Shown in pieces: positions 45,694-59,000 of a stretch of 64,000 nucleotides of DNA. The number at the start of each line of letters is the position of its first letter. Within the stretch, counting starts at the first letter, position 1. The position numbers and the translations under genes were made by a program. The notes beneath the pieces are model-generated. The model did no database searches. It was not told the DNA's origin and saw nothing but the letters and a program-made list of their open reading frames with translations. This DNA is from Bolinopsis microptera (taxonomy: Eukaryota > Ctenophora > Tentaculata > Lobata > Bolinopsidae), in NCBI RefSeq assembly GCF_026151205.1, contig NC_087072.1, positions 2,501,375 through 2,565,374 on the forward strand, read 5' to 3'.

Positions 45694-48600
45694 CGTAGTA
45701 GCAGTAGTAGCAGTAGTAGCAGTAGTAGCAGTAGTAGTAGTAGTAGTAGTAGCAGTAGCAGTAGCAGTAATACCAGTAGTACCAGTAGTACCAGTAGTAC
45801 CAGTAGTAGCAGTATATCGTGAGATTGGCTTTGTAAATCTCGTCGTTATTATTTTTACCCTGCAAAATCTCTCCTACTCTTCAAGGAACTCCATGGATAT
45901 AAATAAATTATTAATCAGTTACTACCAAGCGGTGTATTTGTGACCAATGAGGGAGCAAGCAATAAATACTTCGACTCAGATTGTGAAACATGGTTAAAAA
46001 GGTGCAGCAAGCTGCAAGGGTATTTAAATATCTAGTGCTAAAATACAAGTTACAATTCTAAGAAGATGGTACATGGTCAGGCTATATTTATCAATATATT
46101 TGTCAATACTTGAATAATATAAATTACATTAATAAAGTGATAAGAGATATTGCTAAGGGAAAACTGGAAACAGCATTGGTTAGTAAATTTTTGTGTACTG
46201 CCCAGAACACAGATGTTAAAGTTGCTTATTTGCTATTCAGGATTTGTCTTCTGTTTGATATAATTATTATATAATATGTGATAAAATAATCGCATATTTA
46301 CAGACTCCCGTTGTAACCAAGACTATTTCGGACCGAACACCTTCAAAGTTGCCAAAAGAACTCTAAGCTGAGGTCTCAAGCAAGACCATTTTACTAAACA
46401 TCCTCACAGTATCCTCGACATATCTAAAACGTAGGGCTTCCAATTGCACGGTTTTCCGAAAATATATCGCCATATTTATCGACCCCAAACTTTACGGCGT
46501 GTAGTGACAATACGTAATCCGTCACCATTATCTAGTTTAGCAATTATTTCCAATGACATGTGTCCTACATCTGAACTTTAGTACCCCTTGAGCTATTTCT
46601 AATACAGTAATATCAAGTAAACTTATTATTTACCCTAAAAAATCTCTCTACTCTTCAAGGAACCCAAATATAAATATCACACAACCAAGACGATATTGAC
46701 CATGGGGCAAGCAATACATACTTCGATAATTTGAAACATTAAAAATCACACTGTATGGATTGTACATGAAAATACATTACAATCTTAGAGTACAGTCACT
46801 ATTTTACAATATTTGTAATACGGGTGATACAGTATAAATATCTTCCAATATGATAAGAGTAACTTCGCTAGGGAAAACTGAACAGATTTGTTTCAGAAAT
46901 TTCTTATGTACTGTCACAGAAACAATGATTAAATCCCTTATTTCTCATCGATTTGTCTTCTTGAAATTATTGAAGTTTTTGTTACAATAATCGCCATATT
47001 AATATGTTACCGCCAAATATTTCGGTCTCGCAAATTATCCGCCTTAAATATGTCTATGTAAGTAAGTTTCGACAACACAAAAAATTAGTATGTGATTTTC
47101 TATTCTTGATGACATGAAGGAGCAGATATTATAAAGGAGCAGATTGGTTCCATGGCTCTTGTTAGATTTTGCCACATCTTTGATACCTCTCACCCAACCC
47201 TTGTTGTTATTTTCACAGCATCTACTGTGTTGCCAGCTTTGGAATGTTGCCAAGGTACATTGTTCTAGGAATGCCGAACAGTCTGAGAATGCCACGTAAT
47301 GGTGCCACTATTATAATCCTGTTTACCTCTAACACTACTCCACACACGTGAGAAGGTCGCTTACACCTGTACCTGATCTTCAGATCTTGGAACCACATAC
47401 AGCTAAACTTGTCCTAACAACTTAATCGAGTAGATCAGTACGTGACAGGGGGGGCGGGGGGGCCAGGGGGCGCCAACAGGCAACGTTACGCCACTGGATC
47501 TAAGGATCACATACTTGTTTATTGATGTGACCTTTATTACGTAACGAACTGAATTAAGGTACAAATAATATTAATATAATATGATAGGCATGTTCGCATC
47601 ATTTTTACAATTGTCAGCATATTTCCGATATTCATTCAAAACAACAAAATTACATCACAACATTTAATGGCGGAAATTGTAAGAACCGGATCAGAAGACC
47701 CCCTGAAGATCCCCCCAGAAGACCCCGGCTGATGTGTCATAGACACGGGAGACAGGGTCGGAAATTAGATGGCGGCCGGATACCTTCACTTAGACATGAC
47801 ATCACACCTAATATTGTGATAGCCGGTAACTATATCATACCACCTTATAATACCGCACTACACACCAAAACAATGTCATTGTCAGGACTATAAATTATAT
47901 TTTATTGCCAGCGATAGGGAAACATTATTTGCGGGCCGCCCCCCCAATCACAGCCGGTTTACCCACTCCCGGAAGTGCTGACGGTTGGTGTGTCCATTAG
48001 TCGGGCAGAGAGAGAGAGAGAGAGAGGTTTTGAAAGATATATTTTTAAAAAGAATAAGTTGCACAGTTGAAACTAGGGGTATTTTGTAAGGCAGTTAAGA
48101 GTGGATTATTCCATATATGGTATAACTGAGCAGGATATAAAGTTTATAATAGTATTGTATTTTAGGCTTATGTCCTTAAAATCAACCTAATATATTTCAT
48201 ACCACTACGGTTACGTGGTGGCTGGTTTAAACAATGTTTGCAGGCTACCTGACCCTCTAAACCCTGTTTGTGTGTGTGGGAGAGAGTGTATTGCGATTTA
48301 TTATTGCGTTCTTACATGCACTCACTCACTCCCTGCTGCTGCACTCGTACTCCTCGTGTATTATCAACTAAATATTACAATGTACTGTTAGTAGTATAAT
48401 TAATGTTGTTCCTTTGTCATGAGCCAAATGTTTCTGCTCTAATCATTACGCTAGAATAATTTTGTAGTCAGCTAAATTTACGGGTAAATGTACTGAGCTG
48501 ATACCAGTACTGGGAGAGAGAGAGAGAGTTGATAAATAATAGATTTTAGAGCTGTAACGTGAGATTATCTCGACATTATTACTTTAGCAGATTTTTAAGA

Positions 48601-51600
48601 TATGAAATTCGTAATATTATTTGGTCTTGATGCATCAATTTACTGCCTGATTATACCAAATGGGGAAACGGTTATAAAGATGAGACTTTCTTTGTAGCAC
48701 GGACGGAGGAAATTAATAACATCTCAATTTTCAAAATTTAAAAAATTGTAACCGGCTGACACTTTTTTACACTGCGCCGCAGCAGCACACGGTACGGTAC
48801 AAACCTAATATAAACCTTCCGCATTCTTACCATTCCGGCACCAACACTCCAGCTGTTGTAATATAATGCAGTTATTTTAAATCACCCAAAAATTAAAAGT
48901 ATGTAATGTGATCCTAGCTTGACTATCATTACTGTGCATTAAATTTAATATATAATGATATTTGAACCCTACGTGAACTGATGTTTACAATTTACCGCTC
49001 CCAGTACACAAATTTTGATGATAGAGACGATATACACACCCACGGTCCTATGTGAATTTTAGTTAAATACAACGGGTTTTGCGCCGAAACATTTTTATTT
49101 TATATTACCATTATGTAAAGTTAGTCACACGTTTTAAATACCAGCTCGCCGTGTAGCCAGCAACTCTGCCGAAAGTTTTATGCTGGAATGTTAGTTTTAA
49201 ATGCTTCAGAAATTTCTAGATCGAAACAATTGGAAATGCGCTTTAATTCTACTTTTCGAGGCACTACTAATGATTTTAACGTTATGTTTCAGACCAAGGC
49301 AGCCCCACTAGTGATGGTGAGTTAAGTTTAATGTTAAATTTTCTGTTTGATAATTATTCTCATTGATATAATGTACTTAGTAGTTGTTAAATAACTGTTG
49401 ATATAATTTAGGCAACTTTTAACTCATGTGCGTGATTTTGAAGGACCTCCGCTGTAATTTTAAGTGTTTTGAACACGAATTTTTTGGTAATTTAATATTT
49501 TAAAATCCGTTACCGACCATGGTTAAAGTCTCCGTAACAACATACATTGTCACACTCCTTATTTGATAGTCAGTAAATTGCCGCATATCCATATGTTGAA
49601 TCTCAAAACTTGACTTCGTATTTGCTGATCCACAATTAGTCTAAGGCCATCTTGGAAAAATGTAAGCCGCGTTTATTTTCCTTTATAATAAGGGCATTAT
49701 AATATAGTCAACATTACATTGATGTACTCTTGGGTCATAAAATATGAAGTAAAATTTTATGGCTGTTAATATTATCATGAAGGTTGTTTAATAAAAACTC
49801 GACCATCAATCCCACATACACAAGATGGATATTAATGTAAGGTACAGACCCTCTTGGAATATAAGCGGCGTTTCATTGTGCTAAGTTAACAGTACAGTTT
49901 ACTCCAGATAAATGTCATAATATATATTCACATTATTTGTCTGTTACCATCACTGTATTATATTGAATCAAGACTCGAGCCACTACCTGCGGAACCAGAA
50001 TCCACATACAAAAGATGGAAATTTCTATAAGGTGCTCTCTTGGAATGTAAGCCTCTTTTCCTTTATAAGTTAATATTACAGTTAAGTCACATCATAGATC
50101 CTGAAATAGTCAAATTATTTGTCTGTTAAAATGAAAGGTACCTCAATATACAGCATCTGGAAATTAAATTTGTGTGTATAATAAGTGATGGTAATTAAAT
50201 GTGCGGACTGCGGAGTGCCTGCCTAAGGGTTACAAAATAAAACATAAAACTATGTCCGTGTAATTCGCCCAGTTTGCACTCTAATAATATGCTCGGGGGA
50301 TCTTGTTGGCGGCTCATGTCCCCCTCCTGATTTCCTTATTATGCAGCTCAACGTACGCTGCCATTGTTCACACCGCCCAGGCAATTTTTGTCATCAAAAT
50401 TCAGATCAGCCATTCTTTATGCAGATGTCAAGACAAACGCTTGCTGTGTTTTAAACGGGTGAACTAGCATGAGGCTACGAGGATTTAAAGGTAGGGTGCA
50501 AGAAGAGCCTTTCATTAGCCCTTCTCCTGCAGCTGGCGGGGTCACGTGACACCACAATGTCTCTTCTTTCAGGATAAACCCTTTATATTGACCCGAGCTG
50601 GATTGTCTTTGTTCATCTGGCCCATTGTTTCCGTGAATTGTCCAATTTAAAAATCGATTTAATAGGGGGTCAGGATGTTTAACATATAGATACAGGCAGC
50701 CACCCCTCCGCAATTAGTGAGGGATTACCGTGATTTATTCGGAGTCTCTCCGACCTTATCCTATAGCCCCCATTGTCTAACTCTGTATTTTACTGTATGG
50801 TGTATACAGGCCCAGTGGCCGTCCTGCCCACTTTTATTATGTTGTGTTTTGTGTGCGGATTATAAGTAGCAGCTAGCTGTTCTCCTCTAATCGTTTCCCC
50901 CGCTGCAGAAGCTCCTCATCCTCTCCTCAGTCTCTCCTTCTCTGCAGCGAGGTTATAATTTCTCTCGGGTCAAAGTCTGTGTGGCTGGTAGATCTTGTTT
51001 GGTTATAATTTCTCGGGTTAAAAGTCTGTGAGGCTGGTGCAGAGAGTGTTTAGTCTCAGTTGTTTCCTCGAGATGGTCTAGTTAAAAACTTACAATGCCG
51101 TACCTTTCTTGTCAGGCGTCAATGATTTAAACCTTTCCTTTCTTCTCACGACTAATTTGCCATCGATTTGAGCTGCAGAACGCTAGCCAAATACTTGTTG
51201 TTTTGAAAATTTGAAGCCACAATTATTGATCAAGCCTGAAGCCTAAAACCTGGCATTTATCCAAGAAAGCTGAGAGTTTGTCCCATTTTGCTTGTTTATC
51301 TTGATTTCATCTGTTTTTTGTTGGTAATTTCAAGTTTCCTTTATTACGTCTGCTAACTCATCATTAGTAGGTTCTGCTCTCTTGGTTTTGGCTACATGAT
51401 TGTCAGTTATATACCGACAAACACCGACATGCGTTATTTTTTATCTCTGTAGTAGACTGTTCATGATGAGATAAAACTCTAATTTTTCTGATGTTCTCAG
51501 GAAATAAATATTCTGTCCGGTCTTGCGAATTTAAAGGTAATCAACGTGACCTTAGCATTGATTGTATTGAATTACTTTTAACACAATTATTCTTGCCTCA

Positions 51601-52080
51601 AACATTTTAATAAGTTTTCTTTTATCTTGAAACTATTACGATTTCTTTAAGTATATCGTATCATGATCATACATGTTGATAAATCATCGGGTTTCTTTGG
51701 TTACTGTTAAGTACAATCGTGTACTGTTCACGCCCCGATCCATTTACTCGCCACGTTATAATTTTCAGCATCTGTTAAAGATCAATTTGAATTTACTACT
51801 TTTACTGGATTAATTCAATTATATCCCTGATTTTTAGATTATTACACATTCCGACTTATCATTTAACTGTACGTGATAGGAAGCTGACCATTTCGATTAA
51901 ACTTTGCTGGAATGGTTAAATAATAATAATACCGCTATTTGAAGGTTTCACAAGTTAATACCTTATTCATACCGACGACTTTATTAAAATAACGACTTTA
52001 TTTTCTACAGAAAAGTGGACTGTATAATATATAATATAATAATATATAGTATATACAGTCCACTTTTCTGTATATATATA

Positions 52081-52121
<41 letters not shown>

Positions 52122-55100
52122 TATAATATATTTCCATGCCTCTCCACATAAAGGGTCGTCCCATAAAAGGTGGTAATGCAGTACAGTGTATATTGTATAG
52201 AATTTGTTACTCAGATATGGCTCCTGGGTTAACTTTTGAGCCTTCTCCTTCGGCTTGGTCTAGAAAATCCGACAAAACCATATTTAGTCGGTGGATGATG
52301 TTTAATATTCTGTTGTTTTCACTGATGGATCATTGTTTAGTTGGTTTTATATCTTCTACTTTTATATGTCTTTAGTCTCCACCGGCGGCCACATGTTTAA
52401 CATCGAGGCTTTGTTCTTCGTAATTTTCTGCTTTTTCAATTTTACTTTTGTAATTGTCGTTTAAAAGTTGTTTCTTTTCATTATTTAACCATATTCTGTC
52501 AGACAAGCAGACTCAGCTGCTTTTACGCTTATTTTCCATTGCGCAAGAACTCACTCAATCACTCACTCAATCACTCACTCACTCAATCACTCACTCAATC
52601 ACTCAATCACTCACCCCATTACTCACCCCATTACTCACTCAATCACTCACTTACTCAATCACTCACTCACTCAATCACTCACTCACTCACTCACTCACTC
52701 AATCACTCACTCAATCACTCACTCACTCCATCACTCACTCACTCACTCACTCACTCACTCACTCACTCACTCACTCACTCACTCACTCACTCACTCACTC
52801 ACTCACTCACTCACTCACTCACTCACTCACTCACTCACTCAATCACTTACTCACTCACTCACTCACTCACTCACTCACTCACTCAATCAATCACTCACTC
52901 ACTCACTCACTCACTCACTCACTCACTCAGGAATGTAGCCAGGGGCACACCGCTCAATGTACTTTTGAACCCTAAAAATTGCAGAACCCTGATTATAAAT
53001 ATTATAAGCGTCAATTCCGTCTTCTTTCCAAAAATACTCTGCCCCTAGCCTGGCTTGCAAGTTGAAAATTCGCCGGCTACAGTCCCGCTGAAACAACCCC
53101 TTAAGCTAACTATCTGTTTATTTCCGCTATTAAAAATGTCCTCATAAAAGACTGCAGTATCTCAACCACCAGCCTCTTCATATACTCCGTTAAGTAAGAA
53201 AGTATCCAGTAAGTTCGAGCACATTCTGGCTGCCGTGTCTCCTTAACGGGCTTCTGCATCGTACTGTGAATTATTGTCTGGTCCGACTCCCCGACCTAAG
53301 TAACATGACATGGTTGCAGCCACTTCAGCCTCTTCCAACAATTTCAACTCGTCCACATCATACACGCTGGAGTAGGTCAGTGTAGTTTCCATTGCCTTCC
53401 GGGCCGGTGTGCGCGGAACTTAATTATTTGAGCCTTCAAATCTAGACGTTTGGTTGAATAGAGTTAGACTGTTTGACAAGTTTGTTTGTTACAGATCATA
53501 TTGTATCGTTGTAGCGCTCGTCAAATTGTTCAGCCGTATCTTGTATGGTAAATTTATTTGAGAATTTGTTTCATGTTGAGCGAAATATGGCCAACTGGAA
53601 TGAGTTCTTAAAAAGTCGTGACCCTCATTATTGCATACCGCATTTATGTTGTGTAATATATTTAAAGTCTACGGTTTGAATTTTTGGCCCTCGAAAATAC
53701 CAATTTTCTAGCATAAACGTTTTTATTTCTGTATGTGAAATTATTCAAAAATCCCATTTCTAAATTTCATTAAATACGTGGCCATTGCTATGCTTTGCCG
53801 GCGACCGATTGAATTATTCGCCAAAGTGTGAAGTAAAATAATGACATCTTATCATCAACTTCTTGTGTAATGTAATCATTGGTAAATGGCAATTTTACAA
53901 AAATCTCATTACACCAACATTTTCTTTATTAATAATTCATCCACCCGTAAAATGCCGAATGACTTATTAAAACTAATATTAAAACCCGCCGGTTTTTTTA
54001 AATACCCTCACCACAGTTCCAGGTCCTCTCATTTAAATTTATTTTCAAACTTTTGTAATTTCAGCTTTAGTTCAAATTCGATTTTGTGGAATAACCTGAA
54101 AGTATTTTCTAGGCTCTTACAAGGATCAAATATATAAAGTTTATATTGCTCGAGCAACATGAATTCTTGAGTTCTTGATCGCCCTGTGGCTCAGACTTGT
54201 AATTATAGCGTTTCGTTTTAATGGATTTAAAAACACCTTCACGTCCCTGCCTCCCCACTATTTCATTATTTTCTGATTGAAAACATTATTTTGTTCCTTT
54301 GAAGTGTTAGTTATTATTTTTAATTCTCAGAATTATCAGACAAACTACTCGAATACAGCCTCAAATTGTTCGAATACTCGAAACATTCTCTTCATGGCCC
54401 ACAAAGATAAGTTTAATTTGTAATCAATTTAAGAAATTTGACACTGTAACAACCCATTTTCAAAATCGAATTTCACTTGAATAACAAAATTTTAAAATAT
54501 ATACGAGATTTATTTCTGACATGGAGGTAGATCAGGTTGTGACTTGTGCTCACCTGATATATTTACCGTGTGTTTCTAAGATGGGATTAGCCGGACAGAG
54601 AGGCTGGTAGGCGACGTCCGGGCATTGTTCTGTACCGTATATTATATAACTTCCAAGTGCTTTCCGTGACTAATTTATTATACATTCTAAATTATTACCT
54701 ATATAATAGCACTGATTTAATAGTGCAACATATCGTAAGTCGGTTCGTTGTTCTTTTGATTTTCCATACAATGGTCTCCACCTAGCGATTATGTTAATAA
54801 TTTGACTAACTGCCCGTTTGAAAGTATGTGATGTTCCCTTTTGTCTGTTGTAATTGACCGTTATAAATCGATACCTTCCTAAAAGCAATTCACCTCTCTG
54901 ACAAGAATTATCGATTTTATATACGAAATTTAGCGTTTGTATTGTCTGTGGAAATAGGTAAGGACCGCCGTTCAAATATCGGTTGAATAAATATTACGAA
55001 CCGCATAGAATTTATCTTTCCTGAAAATTATTTAAAATGATAATTATTTAAAAGAATTGTAATATCATCCTCATTCGTGGGATTACATTTAAACTATTCA

Positions 55101-55998
55101 CTGAAAGCTATAAAATTCGTTACTCGTCGGCTTTATATTGCGTAATATTTCACTTGATATGCATTATTTTATTTTGATGAATTTTTTCATTCCACATACA
55201 TTTTTTGAGACGCAATGCTTTATCTAAAAACTCGATATTCTGAAATACCTCATTGAGTTGCTCAAAGTATTAAAAATATAATGCATCATGCGGCATCTCA
55301 CCTAATACCTGATCACGGCTACTGATTTAATAGGAATTTATCGCTCTTCTCAGACATTGTACAATGATTACCTAAGCTAAGACTTAGACGTGATTTCTCT
55401 CACGAAAATCTATAATTATCTCATCACTCTCATGTAGTACACGTGTACATTTTTAGCAATTCTTTTTTCTCTTCTCATTAACCACAACTCTACAATATTA
55501 TAACCTAGTGAGCCTCATTACCTTGGTTTCACTTTAAAAATCTAATTTGCTGCTTGACATTCTTTCACGCCGCCCAGATCCCCAGGCTGGCTAATTAGGT
55601 GTCAATTGCAGGATCAACAAGTTTCTAATGTTTCACATTTCCTTTCTACACTGAATTGTGCATATCTTCACTGCTATTTCTATTTGGTTTGGTGGGTATC
55701 GATCCAGCCCTTTGTTTAATTCCGTCTCTAACTCACGTTATTGGATTATCGTATGACATGGCACAACTCCCAGGGCCACCAAATCTTTCAAGAATAGACC
55801 GAATAACGGTCACGGTACACGGCATATCATCATAATGCCGCCCAATATACCACTTTCTTCATACCCCGACAATATAAAACAAAAATATCTCAGAGCTGCT
55901 AATATTGTTTTTGAATACAATTTAGATATACGATAACAGTAATGATAATATTTGAGGTCGCGGGGCCGGCCTCTCTTGTAGCTAATGATTATTTTCGC

Positions 55999-56033
<35 letters not shown>

Positions 56034-59000
56034 TTTCGCATGTCCGTGCTAGTTGATATCAAAATTGCTTTTGTACTTTCAAACATCAATACATCGGGCG
56101 TTTCACTAATGATTACGGCGTTTATTTTGTGGCATATTGCATTATAAAAAGAAACTATTTATTTTTCGAGAGTGGCGATCAGGTGTCTTTTATTTTTACA
56201 TTGCATTTGCTGAGAGAGGAGTGTGTGTATTGTGGTTTGGTGAAATAAAAACAATAATAGTATAGCTTATAGCGTAGCAAGCCAATTGTCGCCGTTTTGC
56301 AACATATATTACTTGACTTCGTATATTGTCCCTAGCTTTTAAACATAGACTAATATTTTGTGTCGTAGTACATTTATTTTACACTTCAACAGAATTACTG
56401 ATTTTTCGTTTTCCGTGAAGGTGTGATTTAACGTTATGGCCCACCTTAAAGACGTCATAGTAACTGAAAGGGAAAAGCGTCAGCAGGATCATTAAAACTT
56501 GAAATATAAGAGGCATTTTAATTCCTAGTTCTATTTCACGAAATGTGATTTGTACGGGGTGTGGCGTGGTAGTGTTGGGGAAATGTTCCTACGTGATGTA
56601 TCCCCATTTACTAAGCTTGATGTGTCCCGATTGCAGACTGTCCAAGTACCAATCTGTTCACCATTCCATTCGACTTTTAAAATGTCACAAAACTTACTTT
56701 GTTTTAATTAGACCCATCATTTGCTTTTAACTCAATGTAATATTTTATTATTTTTCCGAGGGAGGCCGAAAAATGTTAAACATTCGAACTAAGTCCATTT
56801 TCAAGTTATTAGTCTTTACGACAAAACCTTTTGTTTTTCCTAAGGTTTCGTAAATTAAGATATAAATTGTTTGTAGAAACCTTCCCTACCTGGAGTTGAC
56901 ATTTTAGTCTATTACTCTCCCTGACTGCAATAAAACTTTACAATGTGTACATTTACCGTGCTGCCACAAATCAAGCGGGCTCTGCCATTTTCCACCGGTT
57001 AATTTAATGCTGATATTGTGCAGCAATATGCTGTGATAATGTCCGTGTGATTATAATAACGGTAGTGTGAGAGCTCTTTCTCATGAAAATTCTTACATAT
57101 CATAAATTGTAATTCGCTCCCCAAAATATTTCAATAATTATAAGCTGCCCTATTGCTCTATTGTAGTGAGAATTGATATTTTGAGAGTAATTTGTCGTTC
57201 CAGACACTCATTTGACACCTGTTATTGCAATCAGATCACGTGATCTATTTTTAATGTCACGTGATTATCTTGTCAGCTCTACACCAGTCACGTGCACTAG
57301 TCAACGTTTCCTGAGTGGTTGATATTTACATTTTTAGTCCACTAAATTGGAAAGCTTATTGGCCCATAATCGATTCAGGGTCAATCCTTAATCTGACTTC
57401 ATTACCCAGCGAACGGGGGGTAGTATTGTGTGTGCCTGTGATTGATTTATTATTAATCAAGGTGAATTATAAAAGCAATTAAAGAGTAATTAAACACGCA
57501 GTGTATGCTCGAAGACACCTTGCAATTAAAGGGCGGTCAGAGACCCAGGGGGGCGCTGATCATGTGGATTATTAGCCGAGCAAATTACCCACCGCTCCAC
57601 AAACAGTAGCCATCATTTCCATAAACCTTTTGTGACTCAATAGCACGGCACACACTTGCCATGACCCGGGCTCAAATAATATTAGGTAATTTGCTCGGCC
57701 TCCCACCCCGACATTTTAAATTTCAGCTTTGTTATTTTCTTTTGATATTTGAGACTATTCAGATCTTTTAAAACTGTGAGCTGCAATAATTTTCGTACAA
57801 TGCGCACCGAGTGCTCGTGAGCTACGTTTTATTTATTGTAATCGTTTAGCAGTTAGGTTTCCTGTCTCCAGACGTAGTAAGTATGTTACCAGCTTGTGGT
57901 TTGTATCGTTTCTCTCCGTTCCCCTCAGGCTGGCGCACTCGTAGTTGTATCATTTCACCCCTGTCCCTCAGGCTGGCTCTGCTCCCTATTTTTCGGGCTT
58001 AATTTGTCGGGAATGTTCACCGGAACTAATAATTGCATTTCACGGAAATCAAATCAGAATCATATCTAGTGATCCGTATGCTCTAATTCAGCAGTTTATT
58101 GTTTTTCCTACGTAATACATAATATTATATCCTATGAGTACATCCATCTATGAATGATGGGATTTTATTTATTCACAAGCATTATCTTTGAATACTGTGA
58201 TCAATTAATATAAAACTCTGCATAGCGACCTCCCTATACTTCATATGCAATTAGTGTATTTACCTAATTTACATCCAAAGATTATCTTATTCTGTCACGC
58301 TCTTTTAGTTTTCTTTGTTTCAGTTTTGTAGCGCCAGCTGGTGACTCCTCTTCTCCTAGGCTTTTTTAAAATTAGATCTACATCTCGGCCGGCTCCTTTC
58401 TAGCTTAGCATATCGTACATTTTCGAATTTCTTATTCTACCATATTTTATTACTTCAGCGTTATAGTTAATATTTCTTTTACAGCCGTTAGTCGATGATT
58501 TTATATCGTCGTCGACCGAAAGTACAAACACGAAACTTTTAAGCTCTGACTCACGATATATAGTATCAGGTGCTCTGGAATGCAGAGCTTCAGCTCAAAA
58601 TATTTGGAATTTTACGAGCCAAATTTACTATGTTTTCTAATCATTCTTTAACGATTATTATTGTTTCCAGGCGCATGCTTTCTTTATTATTTATCAAGCC
58701 TGTCAAGTAAAATCTTTGTTACGGTAATTTATATGGCAAATTTTAATACGCACAGCAGCCCGTTCCTTGATATAAATTAAAAATAGCGATAAATGTTCTT
58801 TGTGTAACTTTTTAAACACTTCTTTAAGTTTTAACAGCGCAATAATATTTGTATTTCAAGAATTTTTTTGAAAACTCTTTCTGTCTTTATACACACAACT
58901 TGATGTTGGGTCATTAAAAATATAGCTGTGATTTAAGTGAAAATATTGGTTTGTCATTAGCGAGGTCGGACTAAAGCTCAACCACCTGGCATATTTATAT

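Noticed and set aside
44659-45822. 387-codon poly-serine frame
   Set aside because: Product of the AGT/AGC trinucleotide repeat inside an intron, with no non-repeat coding sequence.
52454-53048. Two overlapping Ser/Leu/Thr/His-rich frames
   Set aside because: Both come from the ACTC tetranucleotide repeat read in different registers.
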